From Lepisosteus oculatus (taxonomy: Eukaryota > Chordata > Actinopteri > Semionotiformes > Lepisosteidae), in the NCBI RefSeq assembly GCF_040954835.1, contig NC_090706.1, positions 29,459,148-29,523,147 of the forward strand: a stretch of DNA of 64,000 nucleotides, given 5' to 3'. Below the pieces are notes generated by a model. The model did not search any database. It saw nothing but the letters and a program-made list of their open reading frames with translations, and was not told where the DNA came from. Each line of letters opens with the position of its first letter. Position 1 is the stretch's first letter. Below are positions 1-12,600 of the stretch, one piece after another. The translations under genes were made by a program, and so were the position numbers.

Positions 1-236
1 GAGAGACACTCGAGAGCAGAGGGATGAGGCAGAGAGTAGAGAGAGACACTCGAGAGCAGAGGGAAGAGGCAGAGAGTAGAGAGAGACACTAGAGAGCAGA
101 GGGAAGAGGCAGAGAGTAGAGAGAGACACTCGAGAGCAGAGGGAAGAGGCAGAGAGCAGAGACACTCGAGAGCAGAGGGAAGAGGCAGAGAGCAGAGACA
201 CTCGAGAGCAGAGGGAAGAGGCAGAGAGCAGAGAGA
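1..236. repeat. GA-rich minisatellite, about 40-bp unit
   Basis: Five to six near-identical purine-rich units (core GACACTCGAGAGCAGAGGGA) run from the window edge. The unit shortens to about 34 bp in the last copies. Open frames across it are products of the repeat. Confidence 0.9.
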
Positions 237-239
237 GAG

Positions 240-860
240 TGAATTTGCAGATCTGTGAGACGTCCGCTAGGAGGCTCTGCACTTTGTCTGGAGGAGGTCC
301 TGGATCGCTGGTGCCACCACTGGGATCTCCGATAACTGCAGACATGACCCGCTGCTGGACGCCGGCACACCCGCGCAGAGCTGGGTCGCTGTGCGGGAGC
401 CCCGGGGCCCAGGGAGAGCAAGAAACAGGCCAGGGGGATCTCCAAGCTGCTCCAGTGGAACAACCGCGCTCGTCCGGATCGACCGGGGCACCTCGTTACT
501 CCAGCCAGAGCTCATCAGGATAACTAGGTCCTTAAAAACATCATTTTTAAAGGTGCCTCTTGCGGCGACCCCTCCCTCTCAAACCCCCCGAGTCTGTGTT
601 TTGGAGAACACTGTTTGACGTGAAGCCGTCGTGCCTCTTCCCTGCAGTTATCGAGCGGGGGATAGGACAGAGCAGTCCCACAGGCCCCTGCTCTGCCTCC
701 GTCGGGAGGCGAGAGAGGTGGATACCAGGGAGAGGGAGTGGATTAAGGGGAGTCCCAAGACTGCTCCAGTAGAACACCTGGCTGTGAAAATGGCTGCAGA
801 ACCGTTCCCCTGCACAGAGCATTTCAGCCAAATGAACAAAAGAGGCCCCGAGATGCACCA
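240..860. other. Unassigned single-copy sequence
   Basis: Moderately GC-rich sequence between the edge minisatellite and the CpG-rich block. No convincing exon, repeat or RNA gene was seen. Short open frames on both strands lack recognisable domains. Confidence 0.4.
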
Positions 861-3150
861 ATGTTGAGCTTTCTGCCCCTTGCACACGGGCGCCCTCCCC
901 GGCGGGCACGCGATCAGGGGGCTTGCAGGAAGCGATCGCGAGCTCACGTGCAGCGGCGGGCAGGCCCAGAGCTCCCGAGGCGCGAGGGGGGCGCCTGGCC
1001 GCGGCCCGACGCCGTGGCGGAGGCAGGAGGCAGGCGATCCGACACTCACCGCTCGGGGGAATTCGCTCTGTCTCTCTCTCGCGCGCGCTCTCTCTCTCTC
1101 TCGCTGTGGGGTGTCCGCGGTTAGTCCATCCCGCCGCCGACGGTCAAGGTACCTGCTGGAGAAGCAGAGAGAGAGGGAGAGAGGCGGGCCGTCAGGGGAG
1201 CACCGCGGAAGAGAGCTGTGCTGGGGCACGCCTGGCGTCGGGGGCTGCTCGCCCGCTGGTCACCAACGGGCTCTCCCGCTGTGCCGCGAAGGAGGCGGGG
1301 AACACTGCGACCCGAGACGCCGTCTCGGCTCGGAAGCGCAGACGGCTTATCATGGGAAACCATCTGAAGGAAACACCTGCAGCGATCTTGCCCAAAACAC
1401 GCTGGCAGGCGCGCGCACACACACACACACATCCACACAGAAACTGTGATCTCCTGGGGGGCGGGGCGGGGGGTTTCGAGCTGACACACTGTCTGACGCG
1501 CAGCGAGGACAAGCTGGGGAAGGTCAAAAACGTCACTGCCATCCGAACTGAGCGGGGCTCGCTCGGGTCAATTAAGCAATTAACCCTCAACGCTGCGATG
1601 AGGCTGTCCGCTGGGAGAGAGACCGCCATCCCCCCCCCCGCAGTGAAAGCCTTCCAGATGAGGGCCACTCCATTCAGCCCAGTGTCTTGCTTCGGGGTGC
1701 CCTGTCCCTTCTGCTCCTAGAACACCCTGTTCCCCTAAAACAAGCTCTGCCTGCGCCCCGATAGTCCCACTCCCCCCCAAAAAATAAATCACCCTCATTT
1801 CCCAGTCCCACACAGGTTGGGATTTTCCTTCAGGAAGATAAGCGCCGCTGTGCACTTCGCGGTTTGAACCAACAGACACGTTACACTCAAGACCGAGACC
1901 CCAGAAGTGTTCACGCCAGCCGGCGCTCTGAACCCCCACACAAGGCTCTCGGCTCACCAAGAACGAGCGCCTGATCGGCAGGGACTCCCACTCGGCCGAG
2001 CGCAAACCGCTTCGTGCGTGGAGTGGGGGAACAAGCACCGCGCCATCCGGGGACCCGCGTCGCGAACTTGAACCCCCGTGAGGAAACTCTCGCCGTGTCG
2101 TGCCCGCACTCCCACGCCGTCCACGACCTGCCGTCACGTGGCCGCCATTCCTGCCGAGGGCGAGAGGCGCGCAGCCCGGAGCCCCGGCCGGACACCGGGA
2201 GGGCGGGTGTCGCCGGGATGTCGGCTGCTCCGGTTACACTGGGCTGGAAACAAGCTAGCGCCTGCAAACCCCGTTTCCGCGCCCCGCAGGGCGAGAAGTG
2301 ACAGTTGCCGCCGACCCCCGCACGTCACCGCCGCCACGGGGGGAGAAGACGGACCCGACTGCGCCTCAGCCTGGGCAGCCGACCCGAGCCCGTCCGTCCG
2401 CCCGCCTCCCGCGCTTCGGAAACCGGCCCGGAACTTTCCAGCCGCCCCGCTCCGCCCCGCTCCACCCCCCGCGGTGTCCCAAAACATTTCCTTCTTTTTT
2501 TTAAACAAGAAAAAAAAAGTGACCCGCCGCCTCGGCCGCCACCGCCGTCACCAACCCCTCGCCCCCCCCGTCCTTCTGCCCCCCCAAATGTTCCCGAATA
2601 TTCACCGCAGGGCACGAGCTGCGGGAACGAGCCTCCCCAGAAAAGTCCCGAACTCCGCGGGCCAGGAAAGTAGCGACACATCCACGCGTGTGTGCGAGAC
2701 AGTTACTGGGGAAGGCGGCCCGTTTCGCTTTCGTAGTGGCGCACACAAAGTCTCTCTCCCTCCCCTCCTCTCTTTTCCTAAAATTTACAGCCCGAATGGC
2801 GGAGCTCTGGAGTCCCGGTGCGCCCTCTCCAGCAGCCCTGCTCCCGGCCCGGGCGCCCCGTGCCCCCGCGGGCGGATCCCGGCGAGCTCGGCGCCGCGCT
2901 TACCCGCTGAAGGCCGCCGTGGGCTGGGATGGTGTCTCAGGGAGTCGGTGCGGACGGGACAGTGTGAATGCAATCGCCAGTCCTCTTCTCCCCGGACCGC
3001 CATGAAGAAATAAAAAAGAAGAGGAAACCGCCGGTTCACGGAGGTCAGGCCGCTGCAGACGAGCGAACTTCTGGGAAAGAGAGGAGCCCAGCGGGTCACG
3101 ACGGGCCGCGCTGCAGCTGCAGAGGCGCCTACAGGCCGCTGAGCGGTACT
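860..3150 (-). promoter_or_regulatory. CpG-rich block, candidate promoter of the gene downstream of fam53c
   Basis: About 2.3 kb of very GC- and CpG-rich sequence with poly-pyrimidine runs, unlike the AT-richer flanks. This is typical of a vertebrate promoter island. On the minus strand an ATG at 3003 opens 33 codons and runs into a consensus-looking donor (AGCGG then GTAAGCG, near 2902), so it could be a first exon; its peptide (starting MAVRGEEDW) matches nothing I know. In human, FAM53C is followed in the same orientation by KDM3B. The kdm3b 5' end would therefore be expected here on the minus strand. No KDM3B coding sequence was recognised, so the assignment rests only on position. Confidence 0.35.
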
Positions 3151-3264
3151 ACACCCCGGGTGACAGGAGCGATTGGCGGCCGTCTCCCCGAAACCAGACT
3201 GAGTCAAGAGCGGTACGTGTGCGTGTGGGGCTCTCCTCTGTGGCTCTCTGTGCTCCTGTCCTGC

Positions 3265-3905
3265 CCTTGCTTTCATCCCAAAGAGCTTCACACACAGAAG
3301 GGGACCCACTTCATCCCCACTGAAGTGCAGAACCACCTGGGTGACACTGTTCTGCACCTGCAGCCCCACGACACACAGATCAGGGGAGGAGAGAGAAACT
3401 GTACAAGACCAGAGTGGGGTTCAGTCCTCCTACAGCTCCACGACACACAGATCAGGGGAGGAGAGAGAAACTGTACAAGACCAGAGTGGGGTTCAGTCCT
3501 CCTGCAGCCCCACGACACACAGATCAGGGGAGGAGAGAGAAACTGTACAAGACCAGAGTGGGGTTCAGTCCTCCTGCAGCTCCACGACACACAGATCAGG
3601 GGAGGAGAGAGGAACTGCTTCAGAAGCTGAATTAAGGGAGACTTTAGGAAGGTTGGATTGTACAAACTGTTAGTGGCGTTTAGCCAGATCTTTGAAGACT
3701 GAGGACTTCGGTTTAACATCTCATCTGAATAACATCTCCCCCTACAGATCAGTGTCCCAGGCCAACATACAGAGCCAATGGACTGGAAAGTGTGCTCCAG
3801 AGGAAAGTGCGCCACTTACTGGTCCACCAGCACCACTTCCAATGATCACCTGCTGTCTCTTGCAGGTCTCCCTACCTTGCCGGTACTGACCAGGCTCAGT
3901 CCAGC
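3265..3905 (+). mobile_element. SINE-like element with internal 72-bp tandem expansion
   Basis: The flanks match a family seen twice more in the window (35855-36360 and 48690-49060). They share a start near an AAAGAGCTTCACACACAG motif and an end near GTACTGACCAGGCTCAG. Here an internal segment (CACGACACACAGATCAGGGG and following) is repeated about 3.7 times at a 72-bp period from 3361 to 3625, while the copy at 48.8 kb has it once. The reading frames through it are repeat artefacts. Confidence 0.6.
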
Positions 3906-4715
3906 CTCGTGTCCAAGATCTGACAGGGTGGAACTGTCAAATATTACCAGAACTACTGCTGTCAATAGTACCCCTCAACTACAGTACAGTAGTCGTATTG
4001 CCCTCCTATCCCAATATTAGATCACAACTCCTAGTGCTGCCATTTGGCCAGTACATCTGCATCACTAAATCACTGGCTCTGCTGAGCCTATAGTCCAGTC
4101 TAGGGCTGTCGGTCTGTTACAGAGGACTACCAACACTAAGAATATTAAAATAAATATTTACTGTTATCTATATGAAATTCTGTAGAAGGAAATGGTGCTA
4201 TGAGTAGCTCCAGAGCTGTAATTTGCAGTAATCTGTAGACCTGTCCACCATGCTGTGGGTGTAGGTGTTGTTTGCATGTATAAAACGGCTTTCTGTTAAG
4301 TGTGTCCGTCTGTTTGATAGCTGGTGCTAAACGGTTCTATAAGTTTTAATTTCCAACCACATGGAGCTTCTGAAAAGGCTTTGGTTCTTAACTGTGGACT
4401 GAGACACACCTGGCTGAGCTAACAAATAAGAGTCCTGCCTCTCACACTAGATCCACAGAGACAGGCGATAGGGGAGAGAGGGGAGAGTGTAGAGGCAGAG
4501 AGAGGGGTTAGAGGCAGAGGGAGAGGTTAGGGACGAAAAGACTTGCAAGTAGTGAAATGTCCACTGGGGGGCGCTGCACTCTTGTTCAGTCACAAACACT
4601 CTGAGATTTAAGTACCGGATACTGGTGATCGCTGTCTGACTGCAAGGGACCGCAGAGCTCTACAGCACTGTCTCTGTGAACTGCACTGCACAGAACCCAT
4701 CTTCTTCTGGAGCTG
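3906..4715. other. No gene recognised
   Basis: Mostly single-copy sequence with a short GA-rich patch at 4470-4530. Nothing here supports an exon or RNA gene. Confidence 0.4.
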
Positions 4716-4720
4716 CTAGC

Positions 4721-5395
4721 ACTGTACCACTGGACTGCTCAGAGCTAGTCTACCACCTTTATACTAGAGAATAATACTGTACCACTGGACTGCTCAGAGT
4801 TAGTCTACCACCTTTATACTAGAGAATAATACTGTACCACTGGACTGCTCAGAGTTAGTCTACCACCTTTATACTAGAGAATAATACTGTACCACTTGAC
4901 TGCTCAGAGCAAGTCTACCACCTTTATACTAGAGAATAATACTGTACCACTGGACTGCTCAGAGCTGGTCTACCACCTTTATACTAGAGAATAATACTGT
5001 ACCACTGGACTGCTCAGAGCTGGTCTACCACCTTTATACTAGAGAATAATACTGTACCACTGGACTGCTCAGAGCTGGTCTACCACCTTTATAAGAGAGA
5101 ATAATACTGTACCACTGGACTGCTCAGAGTTAGTCTACCACATTTATACTAGAGAATAATACTGTACCACTGGACTGCTCAGAGCTGGTCTACCACCTTT
5201 ATACTAGAGAATAATACTGTACCACTGGACTGCTCAGAGCTGGTCTACCACCTTTATAAGAGAGAATAATACTGTACCACTGGACTGCTCAGAGTTAGTC
5301 TACCACCTTTATACTAGAGAATAATACTGTACCACTGGACTGCTCAGAGCTGGTCTACCACCTTTATAAGAGAGAATAGTGCTGTACCACTGTAC
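4721..5395. repeat. 55-bp minisatellite, about 12 copies
   Basis: The unit begins ACTGTACCACTGGACTGCTC and recurs every 55 bp with few substitutions (for example a TTATACTAG versus TTATAAGAG variant). It ends in a small ACTGTACC-like triplication. It lies downstream of the fam53c polyadenylation signal. Confidence 0.9.
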
Positions 5396-5794
5396 CACTG
5401 TACTGATCAGTGGTGGTTACCACCTTTATACCGGGCGCACTGAGGTGAAATGACCCGTTTCGGGCGGGATGACGACGCCATGACCACGCCAGGCCGCCAG
5501 CACACCCGCCTCTCAGAACCCCACTCCGTCCCCCAACCCTCTCAGTCTCCTGCAAAGAGCCAGACCAGTGTCCAGTGTTGGCAAACACGTCTGTCACGCC
5601 AAGCTGTCTCGTGGGTGGGAATTGCAATGGTGGAAAATGGAAAACGAGCGGGGATTTTCTTCTCGGGATAGCGACTGGCTAAGAAATAATTCCTATTTTA
5701 AGAGCACGGACAGTGCCGGATCTCTCCCCAGATCCCCCGCGTTTTCCCTGTCCCCAAAAAAGCCATTCACCACGGACTGCCTTTTTTTTTTCTT

Positions 5795-6680
5795 GGAAAA
5801 GTAATCTCTAATAAACTTTTATTTGTACACAAACTGTGTTAAAGAGCAGAAATTTGCCATCTTGGTAACGTACAATTAAAAAACAACAATAACATTTTCC
5901 AAAAGACAGACCGACGTTCTCTCTCCGAAGAGTCCCAACCGGATTCTCGCAAAGAAAAGAAAAACTTTTGTCTCTTTAACAAACGGTCACTGTACAGAAC
6001 AATACAGGCTGCGCCCATCGGACCCACTGCGACGTCTTCGCAATGTCGTTCGGAATTCAAAACAGTGCATAAATCATTCCTTTAGTTCCTTCTTTCACTG
6101 AAGCGAAGTTAAAAAGAATCCTAATGTACACATTAGAAAGTTGTGTTTTTAAAAAGCTTAAAACGAAATGAAATTGAACTGAAGAAGAAGAAAGCAGCTA
6201 GACACGCATCTGGTTGTGTTTAGAAAGAGGAGGGAGGCTGTTGTTTTGTTAAGGCTGGAGCCGATCCAGGCGAGTCTCGCCGGAGAGCAGAAACGGTTCG
6301 CTGTTTGGCAGACAGGGGGCGATGGTGAGCTTCCCAATTATTCCTGCGTGTTACAAGAACTGAGAAAAACAACCACCATCTCAGATCACTGCTCTCAAAA
6401 CAAGGACGCGGAGAGAAAAGGAGGCGGACAGAGAAGCAGAGAGCGGAGCAGAGACACAGCACAGAGACAAGAGCAAGGTCCTGGAATGTATTCAGCCAGA
6501 AGGACAGTGTCCAAGGCTACCTGCATCATAATTATTTTATTATTGTTAACGTTAAGAGTAGTATTCTGGTTGTTATAGAAACCCCTGTCCACGGGGAGGG
6601 TGGCTGTGTTCCTGAGAGCTCTCCCGGGGGTGAGGGGTCAGGGGTCAGAGGTCGCGGAGGCCATGGCGGGTTGATTTCCA
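5795..6680 (-). other. fam53c: fam53c 3' untranslated region and poly(A) signal
   Basis: Immediately after the fam53c stop codon, about 880 nt of single-copy, AT-richer sequence runs to a minus-strand AATAAA at 5818-5823. The absence of repeats contrasts with all surrounding intronic and intergenic sequence, which fits a transcribed 3' UTR. The cleavage position is inferred to lie 10-25 nt beyond the signal. Confidence 0.6.
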
Positions 6681-9600
6681 CTAGTTCTCCTCGATGAGCG
6701 TCAAGTCCAGCTCTGTGCAGTCTCTCTCAAACACCCCCTGCTGTTCCTCGCTGTCACTCTTCGAGTCGTCGTCATCCTCCTCCTCCTCCTCCTCGCTCTC
6801 ACTCAGGGGCCCGATGCTGACTCCAAGCCCTTCAGGAGGGCTGTGTGACCCCAAGAGACACCCCAGACCAGGCTCCTGGCCCAAACACATACCCCCTCCT
6901 CTGCAGGCTCCTGAGCCCCAGTCACCACAGCATAGAGGGTCACTGCTGCGCGTCTGAGGAGAGAGGAAGGGCAGGGTCAGTTCACACACGCTGACTTACT
7001 GACCGCCTGTACCCTCACACTGCACTGAGACACTGATCCTGACCGCCTGTACACTCACACCGCACCGAGACACCGATCCTGACCGCCTGTACACTCACAC
7101 CGCACCGAGACACCGATCCTGACCGCCTGTACACTCACACCGCACCGAGACACCGATCCTGACCGCCTGTACACTCACACCGGACCGAGACACCGATCCT
7201 GACCGCCTGTACCCTCACACCGCACCGAGACACCGATCCTGACCGCCTGTACACTCACATAGTTGCTAATCCTCATTTTCCTAAATCACTTTTCTTTCAA
7301 ATAAACAAAACAAAATGGGAAAACCTGGACTGGAAGTCAGATTGACAGCACTGTAAAGCCTGGAGTGGATCAGACTGCTGTGCACTGGGAGTGTGACTGA
7401 AAGCACTGTAAAGCCTGGAGTGGATCAGACTGCTGTGCACTGGGAGTGTGACTGACAGCACTGTAAAGCCTGGAGTGGATCAGACTGCTGTGCGCTGGGC
7501 CCGATTGGCTGAATCAGTACTGTTTCATGGGATCTGCGTGAAGGACTACGGGGGTTGGCTTGTCTTACTCAGCTGCTAGCTCCGAACAGTCCCCATGTGC
7601 GTGAAGACATCAATGCGAGCAACGGACCACAGGAAGAAGATCCTTCCCTCTTCTCCGTCCCCAAAAAACCGGCCCCTCCCCGCAGCCGGTGACTAAGGCC
7701 ACCGTCGATCTCGCTGCCGGGCCGAACAAAAGCAGCTTTCAGCACGAGGTTCCAGAGCAGAAACCCCACACGCGGGCAGGCAGGAAGACGGCCTGGGGCC
7801 GGGAGTCTGGCAGAGGGGGCTCTGGGCAGGCAGCTGTATGCAAAGCGTATGCAAATAGGCACCGTGCCTTCTCCCGGAGCCGGGTCTGCAGCCAGGACTC
7901 CGAGGGGGTGGAGGAGTGTGTGGGGGCCTTCACCTCTCCGGGCAGCCCCCTGCCAGAACGCTCTGGAGCCTCCTCACAGGCAGATCGCTGCGGCGGCTGT
8001 TGGGTTTCGTTTGATTTTTAAGAATAAGAAGCCGATACAAATATTTACCCTCTATGAGCAAACTGCATCAACTCTTCTGCCAAGGCCCCGCTTATCCCAA
8101 GAGCATGCACGCACGCGCACGCACACCCACCCCCGCACACGCGCGCCCACGTGCGTCAGTGCAGAAAGGATGGCGCGCCTTGGCCACTAACAGAGTTACT
8201 GCAGGGCACCCAGCACTTGCCCAGACTTCCCTGCAAGAGGAATGTCAGTCCTCCCTGGGAGCATCTGCGTCAGGCCCTGCCCCCGTCGGCGCTGGGCTCC
8301 TGGCAGGGCGGTGCGCCGTGGGCGAACGCCAAACAGCGATTTACACTTCAATCCGGCAGGCTGGCTGCCTCTGCGCTGTGAAAGGCCGCCTGACGTGACA
8401 GCACGGCGGGAGGTGGGGAGGGTTGTGTCAGTCATTTTCCACAGGGCTGGGAAGGCCAAGACCTTTACACAGCGTCAACCCCCACCCCCCAAACCCAGCC
8501 TCGGGGTCTCGTGTGTGGACGATAACACTAGCGTCCGCTGAAGCAACTAGCCATACAGCAGAGAAACCTGAGCCAGAGGACACCACTGGGAGTGAGACTG
8601 ACAGCACTGTAAAGCCTGGAGTGGATCAGACTGCTGTGCACTGGGAGTGTGACTGACAGCACTGTAAAGCCTGGAGTGGATCAGACTGCTGTGCACTGGG
8701 AGTGTGACTGACAGCACTGTAAAGCCTGGAGTGGATCAGACTGCTGTGCACTGGGAGTCAGACTGACAGCACTATAAAGCCTGGAGTGGATCAGACTGCT
8801 GTGCACTGGGAGTGCGACTGACAGCACTGTAAAGCCTGGAGTGGATCAGACTGCTGTGCACTGGGAGTCAGACTGACAGCACTGTAAAGCCTGGAGTGGA
8901 TCAGACTGCTGTGCACTGGGAGTGTGACTGACAGCACTGTAAAGCCTGGAGTGGATCAGACTGCTGTGCACTGGGAGTCAGAGTGACAGCACTGTAAAGT
9001 CCGGAGTCCAGGGTAGTGCTGGTCTGTACTGTAGATACTGTCCAGGGGTCAGAGGCCTTGGTCAATTGGAAAATGGAGAATAGAGCTACTGTTAGCAACA
9101 CAGACAACTGATTTTCTGTTTACCAGATTTCTGAGCGAGATGCTTCAATCCAGCTAAATGCAGCGCAATGTACTGTCGCCCCCAACACCACTAAAGCGCC
9201 GAGCGGCTGGGTGTGCAAACACTGCGCAACAGGAAAACATCCACTGCAGCCGAAGAGGCAGCCGAGAGGGAGGGCGGAGAAGGGTTAAGGAAACGAGAGC
9301 CAGGCTCAGTCTGGAAAGGGAAAGCGCGTTAGTCCTTGTGGACCAGGCTCATCCGTCCCCAGAGCCGACAAGACGGAGGAGGACAGCGCAGGGGTCTTGG
9401 CAGGGGGGGGGGTCACACAACTGAAAGAGGCCAGCAGCCGGGTTCAGGATCCAGCAGGAGCTGCTGGAGGACGATCACGCAGCGGGGGAGCTGCCCTGCG
9501 GGAGGAGGAGGAGGAGGAGGGAGCTGCTAGCTGTGTACCACAGGGAGGACCAGGAGGGCGGACTTCACAACGCAGGGAGCAACACGAGGACTGACAAGCT

Positions 9601-12600
9601 GCAGCCTTTCTCAAACTTCAACAACACTAATGCACTGAGCTAATAAGGGGTCAAGGGTGTTGGCTTGTAACGCGTGTCGGGGCAAGTCACACCCAGCGGA
9701 CTGTAGACCCAGCTGCGATCAGAAGACCCGATTTGCCCCTCGAGACGGCCGCAGGGGATGTTTTGCGGGGAAGGGAGGGGGGGCACTCACTGGGAATTGC
9801 CCCCCCCTCCCCAGGGCCTGCCATGACGGAGAGAGATGAGCTTTAACCCGAGGTGCTGCCTCATCACCCGTCAATGCGCCAGCTGCCAGAACGATCCCCT
9901 TTCCTCCTCTGCGGGACGCACACCAGGACGCAGGAGTCCGGATCGCTCGCGCTCTGTGGATCTCTGGGATCCCGGGAGGTGAGCCCTTCTTCCCACAATC
10001 CCAGCACAATGGCTCGTGCTCTTTTCCCTGCCCCTGCGACAGCGAGGGCACGCTCGTCCTTCGCCCGGCTCGGCCCGGCTCGGTTCAGCCCAGCTCGCTC
10101 TCTGGGCCGCGGACAATGCAAGGCAGCCTGCTTGTCAACAGTTTCTCTGTCGGCAACAACGGGCCCAGTGTTGACATCACAGCATCCCCTGCGGGCAGAC
10201 AGGGGTGCGAACACAAACACGGAAACTGGGTGCCCCCCCCAGAGGAAACGGGGGGGGTAAAGGACTTCCAGAGGAGCCCGTGTCACTTCCTGCAAGGCCG
10301 GGGGTCCTTCCCCAGACAGTGCAGGAAGTGACACGGGCGGCACCTGCAGAGCAGCAGTGTCTGCAGGCCGACAGTGAAACGGTTAATGCTGTACTGTTGC
10401 CGAAGTACAAAGAGCACAGAACGCCTTTCCCACATAAATCTATTCCGCTCCCCTACGCCTCCAACAGAGGAGAGTATATTTAGACAGTAATAACAGGAAA
10501 CACAGCCTGGCAGATCGCAAAGCTCACTTCCCCCCTCTCTCTGTCTGCCTTAAAAAGAGCTGAGGATAATACCCCATTTCAGACACGCACACGATCCCCA
10601 CACACACACACCGTCAAACCCGCGATCCCCACACACACACGCACCGTCACACCGTCACACTCGCGATCCCCACACACACACGCACCGTCACACCCGCGAT
10701 CCCCACACACACACGCACCGTCACACCGTCACACCCGCGATCCCCACACACACACGCACCGTCACACCGTCACACTCGCGATCCCCACACACACACGCAC
10801 CGTCACACTCGCGATCCCCACACACACACGCACCGTCACACTCGCGATCCCCACACACACACGCACCGTCACACTCGCGATCCCCACACACACACACACC
10901 GTCACACTCGCGATCCCCACACACACACACACCGTCACACTCGCGATCCCCACACACACACGCACCGTCACACCGTCACACTCGCGATCCCCACACACAC
11001 AGGCACCGTCACACCAGCGATCCCCACACACACACACAGTCACACCGTCACACTCGCGATCCCCACACACACGCACCGTCACACTCGCGATCCCCACACA
11101 CACGCACACCGTCACACTCGCGATCCCCACACACACGCACACCGTCACACTCGCGATCCCCACACACACACGCACCGTCACACTCGCGATCCCCACACGC
11201 ACCGTCACACTCGCGATCCCAGGCACACACGCACCGTCACACTCGCGATCCCCACACACACGCACACCGTCACACTCGCGATCCCCACACACACGCACCG
11301 TCACACTCGCGATCCCCACACGCACCGTCACACTCGCGATCCCACGCACACACGCACCGTCACACTCGCGTTCCCCACACAGACCGTCACACTCGCGATC
11401 CCCACGCACACACACACCGTCACACTCGCGATCCCCACGCACACACACACCGTCACACTCGCGATCCCCACACACACACACCGTCACACTCGCGATCCCC
11501 ACACACACACACCGTCACACTCGCGATCCCCACACACGCGCGCACCGTCACACTCGCGATCCCCACACACGCGCGCACCGTCACACTCGCGATCCCCACA
11601 CACGCGCGCACCGTCACACTCGCGATCCCCACACACGCGCGCACCGTCACACTCGCGATCCCCACACACACGCGCACCGTCACACTCGCGATCCCCACAC
11701 ACACGCGCACCGTCACACTCGCGATCCCCACACACACGCGCACCGTCACACTCGCGATCCCCACACACACACACTGTCACACCCGCGATCCCCACACACA
11801 CACACTGTCACACCCGCGATCCCCACACACACACACTGCCTAATTTAATAATACTGCACACAGAGAGATCTCACAGCATGACCTGTGAAAAACAAGGACA
11901 CTCTTCAGTGCATTAGTAAACAATTTTAAAACATACTTATGTGTAAGTGGAGTGTGTTATGTAAGAATTTTTCATCTACTTTTAATTTGTCAAAAAATCT
12001 CTGATCTGCTTCTTAACACCTGTGAGATTTAAAAAAAAAGATGTAAAAAGTCCCTAGGATTTCAGATAAGCATTTCATCAGCAGCCACAAAGAACAACTG
12101 GCTTCCTCTCCCCTGTAGACACATGCCCTCCTGTTGTCCCCTGGAGGGACCCAAAAAGACACAAGGAGAGACACTAACCACACAAACAACACTATGCCTC
12201 CACTGTACCACCCAGACTCCACTGTACCACTCCGACACCTCATACTGACACTGTACCACCCTAACACCACTGTACTCACACTGTACCACCCCAACACCTC
12301 ATACTGACACTGTACCACCACAACACCACTGTACTCACACTGTACCACCCCAACACCTCATACTGACACTGTACCACCCCAACACCACTGTACTCACACT
12401 GTACCACCCCAAAACCTCATACTCACACTGTACCACCCCAGCACCACTGTACTCCCACTGTACCACCCCAATACCTCATACTCACACTGTACCACCCCAA
12501 CCCCACTGTACTCACCCCAACACATCATATTAACACTGTACCCCAACACCACTGTACTCACACTGTACCACCAACATTCATGACAAACAGGAGAAAGGCT

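Noticed and set aside
923-3013. Several 190-310 codon frames in the CpG-rich block
   Set aside because: They are Arg/Pro/Ser/Gly-rich and overlap on both strands, as expected from CpG-rich DNA. None has a recognisable domain.
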